Source: Polynucleobacter sp. AM-25C3
GTDB lineage: Bacteria > Pseudomonadota > Gammaproteobacteria > Burkholderiales > Burkholderiaceae
Length of the DNA: 64,000 nt
Assembly: GCF_018882335.1 (NCBI RefSeq)
Contig: NZ_JACVOS010000001.1
Location: forward strand, 1 to 64,000
Direction: 5' to 3'
Position 1 is the stretch's first letter. Every line of letters begins with the position of its first letter. The position numbers and the translations under genes are program-made. Positions 34,652 to 43,448 of the stretch are shown in pieces. The notes below the pieces were generated by a model. The model made no database searches. It was not told the DNA's origin and was given only the letters and a program-made list of their open reading frames with translations.

Positions 34652-35267
34652 TAATAAACAATTTGGGTACGCGCAGATCCCAATGAATGGCAGCTGCGCG
34701 CAATCCAAAAATTGCCAGCATACAAACCACTGAGCCCACGAGCGTGTACTCGGGCAAGAAATTCAAAATCAGGATGTAGATACAGCAACCCAAAGTAACA
34801 GGGATTGCGTAGAGCTCATGCGACATCAGTAATGTTTTTCTGCCGGCCAGAATGTCACGCAGTAAGCCGCCGCCAATGGCGGTGACAACTCCCAAGATCA
34901 CCGGGGCTACCGGCAAACCAAATCCTAAGCTCCAAGCCTTATCTGCACCCTGAATACCAAACAGAGCAGCACCAAGGCCATCGATATAGAGCATCCAGCG
35001 ATAAATCTGTGGTTGCGTAAAAAAAGACTCAGCTACGAAAGTGACTATGCATGCGCCTAGCGCAACCCAAATATAAATTTGGGCAATAGACCAAAATACA
35101 GGAACATCCAAAATGATGTCGCGTACCGTTCCACCGCCAATGGCAGTTATTACACCCAAAACCAGCACTCCAAAAAGATCGACACCACGATCGGCAATAG
35201 CGAGCACACCAGTCACTGCGAAAGCAATCGTGGCAATGATGCCAATCCAGAAATTAATTTGATCCAT
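34638..35267 (-). CDS. Trimeric intracellular cation channel (TRIC/UPF0126) protein
   Basis: This 209-residue membrane protein is built of two similar halves. Each has the glycine-rich GGGxxRDI motif (VITAIGGGTVRDIILD and VVTAIGGGLLRDILAG), the hallmark of YadS/YicG/TRIC proteins, and about seven helices are predicted. Bacterial TRIC homologues form trimeric K+ channels; some relatives carry glycine. It is monocistronic and convergent with the GGT-like gene. Confidence 0.9.
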   Translation of the reverse strand: MDQINFWIGIIATIAFAVTGVLAIADRGVDLFGVLVLGVITAIGGGTVRDIILDVPVFWSIAQIYIWVALGACIVTFVAESFFTQPQIYRWMLYIDGLGAALFGIQGADKAWSLGFGLPVAPVILGVVTAIGGGLLRDILAGRKTLLMSHELYAIPVTLGCCIYILILNFLPEYTLVGSVVCMLAIFGLRAAAIHWDLRVPKLFITKTR

Positions 35268-35346
35268 AAAGCTTAGTCTAAATCACCGAAGGGGGTGCTC
35301 AATCAAACCCTGAATATACTAAGGGCTATGCACCCAGGAATTCCTC

Positions 35347-36027
35347 ATGAAAACTCAGCTTTATAGTTTTTGGCGAAGCTCGGCAGCCTTTCGTGTTCGC
35401 ATTGCCCTCAATTTAAAAGGTCTCGAATACGAGGTGCTTCCTGTACATCTTGTGCAGCATGGTGGGGAACAATCTTCTCTTGAGTACAGCAATAAAAACC
35501 CCAATCGCTTGGTGCCCCTCTATGCCGATGGCGAACACACCATTCATCAATCCCTCGCCATCATTGAATACCTCGAAGAAGTTCAGCCAAACCCTCCCCT
35601 GTTGCCGAAGAGTGCAATCGATCGAGCGTGGGTGCGTGCAGTAGCAATGGATATTGCGATTGATATTCATCCGATCGGGAACTTAAGGGTGTTGCGCTAT
35701 TTGATGAAAAACTTAGGCGTTAGCGCGGAAGCGAAAGATGCCTGGAGTCAACACTGGATGGTTTTGGGTCTAGAAAGTTTAGAAAAGCGCTTGAGTGCAG
35801 CTCTAAGGGTGGGTCGTTTTGCTTACGGAGATCAGCCTGGCTTGATCGATATCTGTTTGGTGCCACAAATATTTAATGCGCTCAGCGCAAAGATGGCGGT
35901 GACTGCCTACCCAACCCTCATGAAAATCTTTCACGAGTGTATGACGCTACCAGCGTTTATTGATGCCTCTTGGGAAAATCAAATCGACGCTGAGGGATCA
36001 AACCCCCTTACTCCACCACAGGAATAA
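35347..36027 (+). CDS. maiA: Maleylacetoacetate isomerase / zeta-class glutathione S-transferase
   Basis: In this 226-residue protein the N-terminal thioredoxin fold carries the zeta-class motif SFWRSSAAFRVRIALNLKGL (Ser-Ser-x-x-x-Arg). NPNRLVPLYADG and QSLAIIEYLEE bind glutathione, and a helical domain contains DIHPIGNLRVL. It probably isomerises maleylacetoacetate or a related cis-trans substrate in aromatic degradation. No hmgA or fahA is nearby, so the pathway is inferred from the family. The 3' end overlaps the convergent AEC transporter gene by 30 bp. Confidence 0.88.
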   Translation: MKTQLYSFWRSSAAFRVRIALNLKGLEYEVLPVHLVQHGGEQSSLEYSNKNPNRLVPLYADGEHTIHQSLAIIEYLEEVQPNPPLLPKSAIDRAWVRAVAMDIAIDIHPIGNLRVLRYLMKNLGVSAEAKDAWSQHWMVLGLESLEKRLSAALRVGRFAYGDQPGLIDICLVPQIFNALSAKMAVTAYPTLMKIFHECMTLPAFIDASWENQIDAEGSNPLTPPQE

Positions 36028-36927
36028 AGACAGTGTTAACAAGGATCCCATCGTCGTTAAGAGCACTATCCGAGAAATCATCCTGCCATCTGCGTTGTAG
36101 TACTGCGCCAACATAAATGGGCCGGTACCAGTAGGGAGAGCAGCTAGTATCACGACTGCGCTTACCCACAATGCCGGTAAATCCAAGATCGGACCAGCAA
36201 TCACCCACGCAATCAGCGGCTGAATAATCAATTTTGCAAAACTAATCCCCCATGCCTGCCTAGGGCCGGCACTTTCTTTTTGCATCAAAAATAAACCGAT
36301 TGAGACAAGTGCGCACGGCGTAGCGGCAGCTGCTAAAAATCCAATCACCTGAGTTAAAGGCTCATATAAGGCTAAGTCTGTAGAAGACCACAACAGCCCC
36401 GCCACAGGAGCAATCAATAAAGGATTTGTGCACAGTGACTTCAGCACACTCCAAATAATTTCATGGGATTTTTTATGCGACAAGAGACCAATCTCAATGA
36501 GTACAGTTGCCAAGGCAAACATTACAAACACAATAAAAGTAGCAATGATTGCTGGGGCTAAGCCATCTTGACCAAGAGCCAAGACGCAAAGCGGAATGCC
36601 CATGTATCCCGTGTTGGAGTAGGATGCACTCAACCCAGAAAAACTCGCTGCCGCCAAATCTTGATTGCGCAACCGACTCACTGCCAGCACGAGAATAAAG
36701 ACGGCTAAGCAACTCAGAAAAAAAGCGGCAATAAAGCCTGGCTGCCACAACGTTTGCCAACTACTGCTGGATGCGAAATTAAATAACTGTGCAGGCAAGG
36801 CAAGCCAGACGACAAAGCGATTTAACTCTATGGATGCGCTTTCACCTAACTTACCTGTTCTGCCACAAATGTAGCCAATCAGAATGAGGGCAAATACCGG
36901 AAAGACGACATTAAAGACGTAGGGCAA
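35998..36927 (-). CDS. AEC-family (auxin efflux carrier) transporter
   Basis: This 309-residue protein has about ten hydrophobic segments in the two five-helix repeats of the AEC/PIN-like family (LILIGYICGRTGKLGESASIELNRFVVWLALPAQLFNF; later ALPTGTGPFMLAQYY). Bacterial members carry malonate, malate or other small acids. It lies 20 bp downstream of the gamma-carbonic anhydrase-like gene on the same strand and is probably co-transcribed with it. Substrate unknown. Confidence 0.9.
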   Translation of the reverse strand: MPYVFNVVFPVFALILIGYICGRTGKLGESASIELNRFVVWLALPAQLFNFASSSSWQTLWQPGFIAAFFLSCLAVFILVLAVSRLRNQDLAAASFSGLSASYSNTGYMGIPLCVLALGQDGLAPAIIATFIVFVMFALATVLIEIGLLSHKKSHEIIWSVLKSLCTNPLLIAPVAGLLWSSTDLALYEPLTQVIGFLAAAATPCALVSIGLFLMQKESAGPRQAWGISFAKLIIQPLIAWVIAGPILDLPALWVSAVVILAALPTGTGPFMLAQYYNADGRMISRIVLLTTMGSLLTLSLFLWWSKGV

Positions 36928-36947
36928 TTTAGGTATGCTTTATTTGA

Positions 36948-37472
36948 TTAAGCAATCTTCTTCAGTGTCTGCTGATATCGCTGTGCATTTTTGACATAGC
37001 GCCCAGCAATGTCTTCAATGCCGGCAATCTGCTCCGGCGTGAGTGTTTTGACCGCCTTAGCAGGTGAACCCAAAATCATCGAGCCATCAGGAAATTCTTT
37101 ACCCTCAGTCACTAACGCACCAGCGCCCACTAAACAGTTCTTACCGATTTTGGCGCCATTCAAAATCACTGCGCCAATACCAACTAAACTGCCATCGCCA
37201 ATATGGCAACCATGTAACATCACTTGGTGACCGATGGTGACTTGCTTGCCAATCACGAGAGGGTAGCCAGGGTCAGTATGCAAAATAGAGGCATCTTGCA
37301 CATTGCTGCCCTCACCAATTTGAATGAGATCGTTATCACCACGGATAACTACCTTAGGCCAAACACTGGCATTTTTATGCAACTCGACCTTACCGATCAC
37401 TTCTGCGCTCTCGGCAACCCAAGCTCCATCCGCTAATTGGGGAGCATTTCCATCTAGTTCAAATATAGCCAT
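36948..37472 (-). CDS. Gamma-carbonic anhydrase family protein (YrdA-like)
   Basis: This 174-residue left-handed beta-helix protein is built of hexapeptide repeats. The zinc ligands are likely His in [10 protein letters not shown] and in [18 protein letters not shown]-like turns and the family's conserved [17 protein letters not shown] are also seen. Members trimerise; only some show carbonic anhydrase activity. It is followed by the AEC transporter gene. Confidence 0.9.
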   Translation of the reverse strand: MAIFELDGNAPQLADGAWVAESAEVIGKVELHKNASVWPKVVIRGDNDLIQIGEGSNVQDASILHTDPGYPLVIGKQVTIGHQVMLHGCHIGDGSLVGIGAVILNGAKIGKNCLVGAGALVTEGKEFPDGSMILGSPAKAVKTLTPEQIAGIEDIAGRYVKNAQRYQQTLKKIA

Positions 37473-37507
37473 GACTCATTATAGGTAATGGCTATATTTA
37501 AGAAAGC

Positions 37508-38710
37508 CTACCAGTTAGGCTCACGATCTGGCGTAGATGAAATACGGTGAATACTAATGTCCGCACCGTCAAACTCTTCTTCATGCGACATCCGGATACC
37601 TAAAACAGCCTTAAGTAATCCATAGACCACAAAACCGCTAACTAATGCAATAGCAACTCCTAAGCCACTACCAATCAGCTGACCCAAGAAAGTCACGCCG
37701 CCAAGACCGCCGAGCGCTTTTGCCCCAAAAATACCCGCAGCTAAACCACCCCACAGACCGCACAAGCCATGTAAAGGCCAAACACCCAGAACATCATCAA
37801 TCTTCCAGCGGTTTTGCACCAAGGTAAACATATACACAAAGAGAGCACCAGCAATTAAGCCAACTACTAAAGCACCCATGGGATGCATTAAATCCGAGCC
37901 TGCGCACACAGCGACAAGACCGGCTAATGGGCCGTTATAGGTAAAGCCGGGGTCATTACGACCAATCACCCATGCAGCCAAGGTGCCACCAACCATCGCC
38001 ATCAACGAGTTCATCGCCACTAGGCCGCTGACCTTATCAATAGTCTGCGCACTCATCACGTTAAAACCAAACCAACCTACCGCCAAAATCCACGCACCTA
38101 AAGCTAAGAACGGAATACTTGAAGGAGGATGTGCCGCAACGTTGCCATCTTTGGTGTAACGACCACGACGCGCTCCGAGAAGGATGACTGCTGGCAACGC
38201 GATCCAACCGCCAACTGCATGCACCACAACCGAGCCGGCAAAGTCATGAAACTCTTCGCCAGTCAGTAACTTAATCCACGCTTGAATTCCATAGTGCTGA
38301 TTCCAAGCAATGCCCTCGAAGAAAGGGTAGATGAAGCCAACCAAGATAAAGGTGGCAATGAGCTGAGGGTTAAACTTCGCGCGCTCCGCAATACCGCCAG
38401 AAATAATCGCTGGAATAGCAGCAGCAAAAGTTAGCAAGAAAAAGAATTTAACTAACTCATAGCCATTTTTCTGGGCCAGCAATTCTGCACCCGAGAAAAA
38501 GTCCACGCCATAAGCAATGCTGTAGCCAATAAAGAAATAGGCAATTGTCGACACTGCAAAGTCGACCAAGATTTTGACCAAGGCATTCACCTGGTTCTTT
38601 TTACGGACTGTGCCCAATTCCAGAAATGCAAATCCCGCATGCATCGCCAGAACCATGATGGCACCGAGCAAAATGAATAAGACGTCGCTGCCTGATTTCA
38701 AAGTTTCCAC
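37508..38710 (-). CDS. amt: Ammonium transporter (Amt family)
   Basis: This inner-membrane ammonium channel is 400 residues from the GTG at 38710. GGGGGG lies eight bases upstream of that GTG, whereas the 23-codon upstream extension resembles no Amt signal. Eleven helices are expected. Conserved features are MHAGFAFLELGTVRKKNQVN, FVVHAVGGW-like DFAGSVVVHAVGGWIAL (pore His), and VWPLHGLCGLWGG with the second pore His. There is no neighbouring glnK. A CTGAAA-17-CATAAT promoter and a perfect palindrome lie upstream. Confidence 0.93.
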   Translation of the reverse strand: METLKSGSDVLFILLGAIMVLAMHAGFAFLELGTVRKKNQVNALVKILVDFAVSTIAYFFIGYSIAYGVDFFSGAELLAQKNGYELVKFFFLLTFAAAIPAIISGGIAERAKFNPQLIATFILVGFIYPFFEGIAWNQHYGIQAWIKLLTGEEFHDFAGSVVVHAVGGWIALPAVILLGARRGRYTKDGNVAAHPPSSIPFLALGAWILAVGWFGFNVMSAQTIDKVSGLVAMNSLMAMVGGTLAAWVIGRNDPGFTYNGPLAGLVAVCAGSDLMHPMGALVVGLIAGALFVYMFTLVQNRWKIDDVLGVWPLHGLCGLWGGLAAGIFGAKALGGLGGVTFLGQLIGSGLGVAIALVSGFVVYGLLKAVLGIRMSHEEEFDGADISIHRISSTPDREPNW

Positions 38711-38773
38711 TGAAACAACCCCCCATGTTTTTTGCATCATTATGGGGAATATAAAGACCAATTTCAGGCACGA

Positions 38774-38792
38774 TTGCACTAAATTAGTGCAA
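38774..38792. promoter_or_regulatory. Perfect 19-bp palindrome upstream of amt
   Basis: TTGCACTAAATTAGTGCAA is a perfect palindrome and fits the TGCAC-N7-GTGCA pattern of NtrC-type sites. It lies just upstream of a sigma-70-like amt promoter on the minus strand (-35 CTGAAA near 38762-38767, -10 CATAAT 17 bp further). It is also about 57 bp before the divergent gene at 38849, so it could control both. Confidence 0.6.
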
Positions 38793-38848
38793 TTAAAGAC
38801 GCAAAATATGGTTTATTATCAAATTCATATACACCCAAGGGAGAACCC

Positions 38849-39211
38849 ATGAAAAAAGTTTTAGTTGTTTTAGCTGCTTTAGCCGCATTTTCTGGCTTAG
38901 TTCAAGCTCAAGAAAAAGTTCAAGTACTAAGCACCCAAGAACTCGTTAATGTTTGCAAATTACCAGCAAGCCCAGAATCCCGCAGTTTCTGTGTTGGTTA
39001 CACAACCGCTATTTATGACACGTATTTAGCCACCCGCCATCCACAGCGCGCAAAGCCTTACATTTGCGTCAAGCAACCAGCACCATCACGCGATGAAGTG
39101 ATTGGTGAATTTGTAAAATTTGGGCAAGCAAACCAACAGGTTTCTGATAAACCAGCGGCTGGTGTTTTCTTGGGCTTCTTGGCTGCACGCTTTCCTTGCG
39201 CCAGAAAATAA
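38849..39211 (+). CDS. Rap1a/Tai-family secreted protein
   Basis: This 120-residue protein has a signal peptide (about 1-20, SGLVQAQ). The mature domain has four Cys (NVCKLPASPESRSFCVGYTTAIYDTY, PYICVKQP, FPCARK) in the spacing of the Rap1a/Tai family. Founding members are periplasmic immunity proteins against Tae4-type T6SS amidases. No effector gene is adjacent, so an orphan immunity or general envelope role is inferred. GGGAG precedes the start. Confidence 0.75.
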   Translation: MKKVLVVLAALAAFSGLVQAQEKVQVLSTQELVNVCKLPASPESRSFCVGYTTAIYDTYLATRHPQRAKPYICVKQPAPSRDEVIGEFVKFGQANQQVSDKPAAGVFLGFLAARFPCARK

Positions 39212-39259
39212 TCGCAGTTCATTAGCCAATTCAATATTTAGACTTAAGGAACACTTGAT

Positions 39260-39547
39260 ATGAAAAAAATTATTGCTATTACTGCTGCAACTTTAGCAAT
39301 CGCAGGTTGCTCTAATATGAGCAATACTGAGCAACGTACTTTATCTGGCGCCGGCATCGGTGCTGCAGCTGGTGCAGTTGGCACGGCCATTTTCCATGGT
39401 AACCCAATCTGGGGTGCAGTAGGTGGCGCTGCAGTTGGTGCAGCTTCTGGTTATGTTTACGACGCTTACAAAAAAAATCAGGCCTCTGAGTACAACTCTG
39501 GCTACAACGCTGGGAAAAACAATCAGCCAGCTAAAGCGCCTCAGTAA
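39260..39547 (+). CDS. Glycine-zipper lipoprotein
   Basis: This 95-residue protein has a lipobox at its N-terminus (LAIAGCSN, Cys17). A glycine-zipper stretch follows (GAGIGAAAGAVGTAIF and GAVGGAAVGAASGYVYD) and then a hydrophilic tail. It is expected in the outer-membrane inner leaflet; such proteins (OmpA-linked or YMGG-like) affect envelope integrity. It starts 48 bp after the Rap1a-like gene and is probably co-transcribed. Confidence 0.88.
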   Translation: MKKIIAITAATLAIAGCSNMSNTEQRTLSGAGIGAAAGAVGTAIFHGNPIWGAVGGAAVGAASGYVYDAYKKNQASEYNSGYNAGKNNQPAKAPQ

Positions 39548-39595
39548 AAGTTAGAAAGCTTTACACGCTAGATTGAGTTCTAGTCGCAGCAAAAT

Positions 39596-39635
39596 AAAAA
39601 ACCCGACTTGCAAATAACGCAGTCGGGGTTTTCTT
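39596..39635. terminator. Bidirectional terminator between lipoprotein gene and htpG
   Basis: CCCGACT (from 39602) pairs with AGTCGGG (39621-39627) around a 12-base loop, with A-runs on the left and GGTTTTC on the right. The converging gene at 39547 ends before it and htpG ends at 39651, so it can serve both. Confidence 0.8.
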
Positions 39636-39650
39636 TGGAGCTTTGACGAA

Positions 39651-41552
39651 TTAAGAAAGCAATAGCTGATTAATGCGTTTTACATAAGCAGCAGGATCAT
39701 TCAATTGGCCACCCTCTGCCAACAGAGCTTGATCAAACAAGACCTGAGTCCATTCATCAAATTGCTTGTCATCTGATTTCAACTTCAGCAGCAAAGGATG
39801 CTCAGGGTTAATCTCCAAGATGGGCTTGGTATCTGGTGCTTGCTGACCCGCCGCCTTGAGCATGCGCAACAAATTACCAGAGAGCTCATTCTCATCGGAG
39901 ACCAAGCATGCTGGAGAATCAGTCAATCGGAAGGTGACGCGCACATCCTTGACTTTATCTTCTAAGGCCAACTTCATGCGATCGAGCAAATCCTTGAAAT
40001 TCTTTTCAGTTTGCTCATGCTCTTTCTTTTCCTTCTCATCGCTTAAGTTACCGAGATCCAGCCCACCCTTGGCGACTGAAGTCATGTGCTTGCCATCAAA
40101 CTCGGTAAAGAAAGACAGCATCCATTCATCTACGCGGTCAGATAGCAACAGCACCTCAACGCCCTTTTTACGGAATATCTCCAAATGCGGACTATTTTTA
40201 GCGGCGTTAAAAGTATCACCAGTAACGTAATAAATCTTGTCCTGACCCTCCTTCATGCGTGCGACATACTCAGCTAAAGAAACGGTTTGATCTGCAGAAT
40301 CCGTATGGGTGCTTGAAAAACGTAAGAGCTTTAAGATGCGCTCTTGGTTTGGCTGATCTTCACCCATCCCCTCTTTAAGCACTTGTCCAAACTGGCTCCA
40401 GAAGGTCCGGTATTTTTCTTTTTTTGCCTCGTCTTCGCTGTTAGCCAAATCCTCCAGCATGCTCAGTACGCGCTTTGTTGAACTTTCACGAATCACTCTG
40501 ACATCGCGTGACTCTTGCAGGATTTCACGAGAGACGTTGAGAGGTAAATCGGTTGAATCAATGACACCGGTGACAAAGCGCAGATACATCGGCATCAATT
40601 GCTCAGCATCATCCATGATGAACACGCGCTTCACATACAACTTAATACCGCCACGCTTATTGCGATCCCATAAATCAAAAGGTGCGCGTGCTGGCACATA
40701 CAGCAGTTGCGTAAATTCGCTACGACCTTCCACTCTATTTAAGGAGTAGCACAAGGGGTTTTCGTAATCATGTGAAAGATGCTTATAAAACTCGTCGTAT
40801 TGCTCTTCCGTGATTTCGGATTTAGCACGCGCCCACAAGGCGCTCGATTGGTTAATGCTCTCTAATTCATCTTTAAGGACATGTTCACTTTTCTCAGCAT
40901 CCCACTCCTCTATATTCATCTGAATCGGCAAAGAGATGTGATCGGAATACTTGCGAATAATCGATTTCAGTTTATGAGTCGAAAGGAAGTCATCCTCACC
41001 TTCACGAAGATGCATCGTGATTGATGTCCCGCGCTGCGGGCGATCAATACTTTCTACCGTGAATTCACCTGAGCCATCAGACTCCCAACGAACGCCATCG
41101 GTCACTGGCAGACCTGCACGACGGGTTTCAACAGTAATGCGATCAGCCACAATGAAAGCGGAATAGAAACCCACACCAAACTGTCCGATTAAGGCAGCAT
41201 CCTTTTGTTGATCTCCGGAAAGCTTAGAGAAAAATTCTTTGGTCCCAGAGCGAGCAATCGTTCCGAGATTGGAAATCACTTCATCGCGACTCATGCCAAT
41301 ACCGTTATCGGAAATTGTTACCGTTCTAGCGGCTTTATCAAAGCTCACTTTGATCTTCAAATCAGGATCGTCACCATACCAATCGGGATGCGCAATGCCC
41401 TCAAAGCGGAGTTTGTCTGACGCATCAGATGCATTCGAAATCAGCTCACGAAGGAAAATTTCCTTGTTGGAATACAAGGAATGGATCATCAGTTGTAAAA
41501 GTTGCTTTACCTCAGCTTGAAAGCCTAAAGTTTCTTTGCTAGCTACAGTCAT
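39651..41552 (-). CDS. htpG: Chaperone HtpG (Hsp90)
   Basis: This 633-residue ATP-dependent chaperone has GHKL motifs in the N-terminal domain: [48 protein letters not shown] and [11 protein letters not shown] middle domain ([29 protein letters not shown]) and a C-terminal dimerisation domain follow. Length is normal. A sigma-32-type promoter lies 40-65 bp upstream. The rhodanese gene is further upstream on the same strand. Confidence 0.97.
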   Translation of the reverse strand: MTVASKETLGFQAEVKQLLQLMIHSLYSNKEIFLRELISNASDASDKLRFEGIAHPDWYGDDPDLKIKVSFDKAARTVTISDNGIGMSRDEVISNLGTIARSGTKEFFSKLSGDQQKDAALIGQFGVGFYSAFIVADRITVETRRAGLPVTDGVRWESDGSGEFTVESIDRPQRGTSITMHLREGEDDFLSTHKLKSIIRKYSDHISLPIQMNIEEWDAEKSEHVLKDELESINQSSALWARAKSEITEEQYDEFYKHLSHDYENPLCYSLNRVEGRSEFTQLLYVPARAPFDLWDRNKRGGIKLYVKRVFIMDDAEQLMPMYLRFVTGVIDSTDLPLNVSREILQESRDVRVIRESSTKRVLSMLEDLANSEDEAKKEKYRTFWSQFGQVLKEGMGEDQPNQERILKLLRFSSTHTDSADQTVSLAEYVARMKEGQDKIYYVTGDTFNAAKNSPHLEIFRKKGVEVLLLSDRVDEWMLSFFTEFDGKHMTSVAKGGLDLGNLSDEKEKKEHEQTEKNFKDLLDRMKLALEDKVKDVRVTFRLTDSPACLVSDENELSGNLLRMLKAAGQQAPDTKPILEINPEHPLLLKLKSDDKQFDEWTQVLFDQALLAEGGQLNDPAAYVKRINQLLLS

Positions 41553-41590
41553 GCGAATACCCTCTTCATTAATGAACTTAACCCCCTATA

Positions 41591-41617
41591 CATTGGGGCT
41601 ATTTAATACATTTCAAG
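41591..41617 (-). promoter_or_regulatory. Sigma-32 (RpoH) heat-shock promoter of htpG
   Basis: On the minus strand CTTGAAA (41617-41611) and CCCCAATG (41598-41591) are separated by 12 bp, close to the RpoH consensus CTTGAAA-N(11-16)-CCCCATNT. The position 39 bp before the htpG start is suitable. Confidence 0.8.
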
Positions 41618-41636
41618 ATCTAAGTAATTAGAAAAT

Positions 41637-42050
41637 TTAGCCTGGGTGTGGCTTTGAATGCTTTTCAGCTACAGGCAATTCAGCCTTTTTCCAGGCGCTA
41701 AAGCCGCCTTCTAGATGACAAATCCCAGGCACCCCCATTTTCTGGAGGGTTTCTGTTGCTAGGGCGGAGCGCCATGCGGATGCGCAATAGAGCACTAAAC
41801 GCTTGCCCTCTCCAAAAATCGGCTTGAAGTAAGGGCTATCTGGATCAACCCAAAATTCCAGCATGCCACGAGGCGCATGAATTGCGTTGGGGATCATGCC
41901 ATCACGCTCCAACTCCCTTACATCCCGAATATCTACAAAAACGGTATTTTCATCATCCAGGAGTTTTTGCGCTTGCCCCAATGGAACGGTCTCAATTTGT
42001 GCCATCGCATTTGCAATTAATTCTTGATAGCCTAACTTCAATTTCATCAA
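41637..42050 (-). CDS. Rhodanese-like domain protein
   Basis: This single-domain sulfurtransferase-like protein has 137 residues. NTVFVDIRDVRELERDGMIPNAIHAPRGMLEFW marks the first half of the fold, and the catalytic Cys loop is CASAWRSA (LVLYCASAWRSALATETLQ). A HLEGGFSAWKKAELP segment follows, typical of GlpE/PspE-like proteins. No signal peptide is seen. Two start codons (M1 or M2) are adjacent. It lies upstream of htpG, whose own promoter separates them. Confidence 0.88.
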   Translation of the reverse strand: MMKLKLGYQELIANAMAQIETVPLGQAQKLLDDENTVFVDIRDVRELERDGMIPNAIHAPRGMLEFWVDPDSPYFKPIFGEGKRLVLYCASAWRSALATETLQKMGVPGICHLEGGFSAWKKAELPVAEKHSKPHPG

Positions 42051-42128
42051 TATCTCCTAAATTACTAATACTTTTATCCAATTAACACTAAGCACATTCT
42101 GACGTGCTTGCCCTGATAATATGTCTCC

Positions 42129-43391
42129 ATGAACTTTACCCCTACAGAGCTTGGCGCAAGCATCATTTTTGCTATCGCAGTGTTGCATACTTTTTGCACT
42201 TCTTATTTTGAAACGCTCGCTAAAAAATCCCCAAGGCATGCTGGTTTATGGCATCTACTGGGTGAGGTCGAAATCGTCTTTGGATTTTGGGCTGCCATCC
42301 TCATCATTTTTATGTGGCTTGCAAACGATCTGGCAACTGCAAAAGAGTACGCCAACAAGCGTAACTTTACAGAACCGCTGTTTGTTTTTGCCATCATGGT
42401 TGTGGCGGGTAGCAAACCCATTCTGCATTTTGCAACTCAGCTTCTTCAGCAGCTCGGTAAGTTGGTGCAATTGATTTTGCGTACTAAGCAGGCACCTACG
42501 CTGTATTTCTTAACTCTCAGCGTCACTCCTTTGCTTGGCTCATTGATCACCGAACCTGCCGCCATGACACTTGCGGCCTTCTTATTGCGTGACCTGGTCT
42601 ATCGCCATAAATGCTCTACACCACTTTTGTTTGGCACCCTAGGTGTGTTATTCGTCAATATCTCGATTGGTGGCACGCTCACCAATTTTGCTGCGCCGCC
42701 CGTCCTCATGGTGGCATCTACTTGGGGCTGGAGTACGGCTTTCATGTTTGCGAACTTTGGCCTTGAAGCCACGATTGCCATTTTTATTAACGCGGCAATC
42801 GCAACCCTACTCTTTCACAAACAACTCATTGAGCCTACGAGTAAAGCCGATCACGTTCGGATTCCACTGACCATTACGGCAATTCATTTGCTATTTTTGC
42901 TGGGAATTGTGGGCTTCGCGCATGACCCAGTGATCTTTATGTGGCTGCTACTGTTTTTCATTGGCTACACAACTGCCTACCCAAAACATCAAAGCCCGCT
43001 CATTTTGCGCGAAGCATTGCTAGTGGGATTCTTCTTGGGTGGATTAGTCGTCCTAGGTGCACTGCAAGGATGGTGGCTACAACCGATCCTCGAAACTATG
43101 AGCCCAACAGCGGTGTTTTATGGAAGCCTGGCATTAACAGCGATTACCGACAATGCGGCGCTCACCTATTTAGGCTCGCTAGTACAAGGCACCTCACCAG
43201 AATTCAAGCTGGCTTTAGTTGGCGGCGCAGTGGCAGGTGGTGGCTTAACCGTGATTGCGAATGCCCCCAACCCTGCAGGACTCGCGATTTTGCGCAGCTA
43301 CTTCCCAAACGCAGCGGTTTCTGCAGGATTACTGTTTGTAGCAGCTATTCCGCCAACCATTGTTGCAATTCTGGCTCTCCGTCTACTCTAA
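42129..43391 (+). CDS. Putative Na+/H+ antiporter (Na_H_antiport_2-like)
   Basis: This 420-residue protein has about eleven hydrophobic segments. The sequence (FGFWAAILIIFMWLAND, PLFVFAIMVVAGSKPIL, LTLSVTPLLGSLITEPAAMTLAAFLL, NISIGGTLTNFAAPPVLMVA, LTAITDNAALTYLGSL, GGLTVIANAPNPAG) belongs to the ion-transporter superfamily and matches a conserved putative Na+/H+ antiporter family. Helix-break motifs near IxEP and TDN fit ion coupling. Substrate is not proven. It is monocistronic. Confidence 0.8.
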   Translation: MNFTPTELGASIIFAIAVLHTFCTSYFETLAKKSPRHAGLWHLLGEVEIVFGFWAAILIIFMWLANDLATAKEYANKRNFTEPLFVFAIMVVAGSKPILHFATQLLQQLGKLVQLILRTKQAPTLYFLTLSVTPLLGSLITEPAAMTLAAFLLRDLVYRHKCSTPLLFGTLGVLFVNISIGGTLTNFAAPPVLMVASTWGWSTAFMFANFGLEATIAIFINAAIATLLFHKQLIEPTSKADHVRIPLTITAIHLLFLLGIVGFAHDPVIFMWLLLFFIGYTTAYPKHQSPLILREALLVGFFLGGLVVLGALQGWWLQPILETMSPTAVFYGSLALTAITDNAALTYLGSLVQGTSPEFKLALVGGAVAGGGLTVIANAPNPAGLAILRSYFPNAAVSAGLLFVAAIPPTIVAILALRLL

Positions 43392-43448
43392 ACGTCTTAT
43401 CCCGTAAAATCTGAGCTTCGCCCCCAGCTATAAACCTGAGAACGGCAT

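Noticed and set aside
38711-38792. Sigma-54 promoter for amt
   Set aside because: No GG-N10-GC element with the right spacing was found on the minus strand downstream of the palindrome; a sigma-70-like CTGAAA-17-CATAAT fits better.
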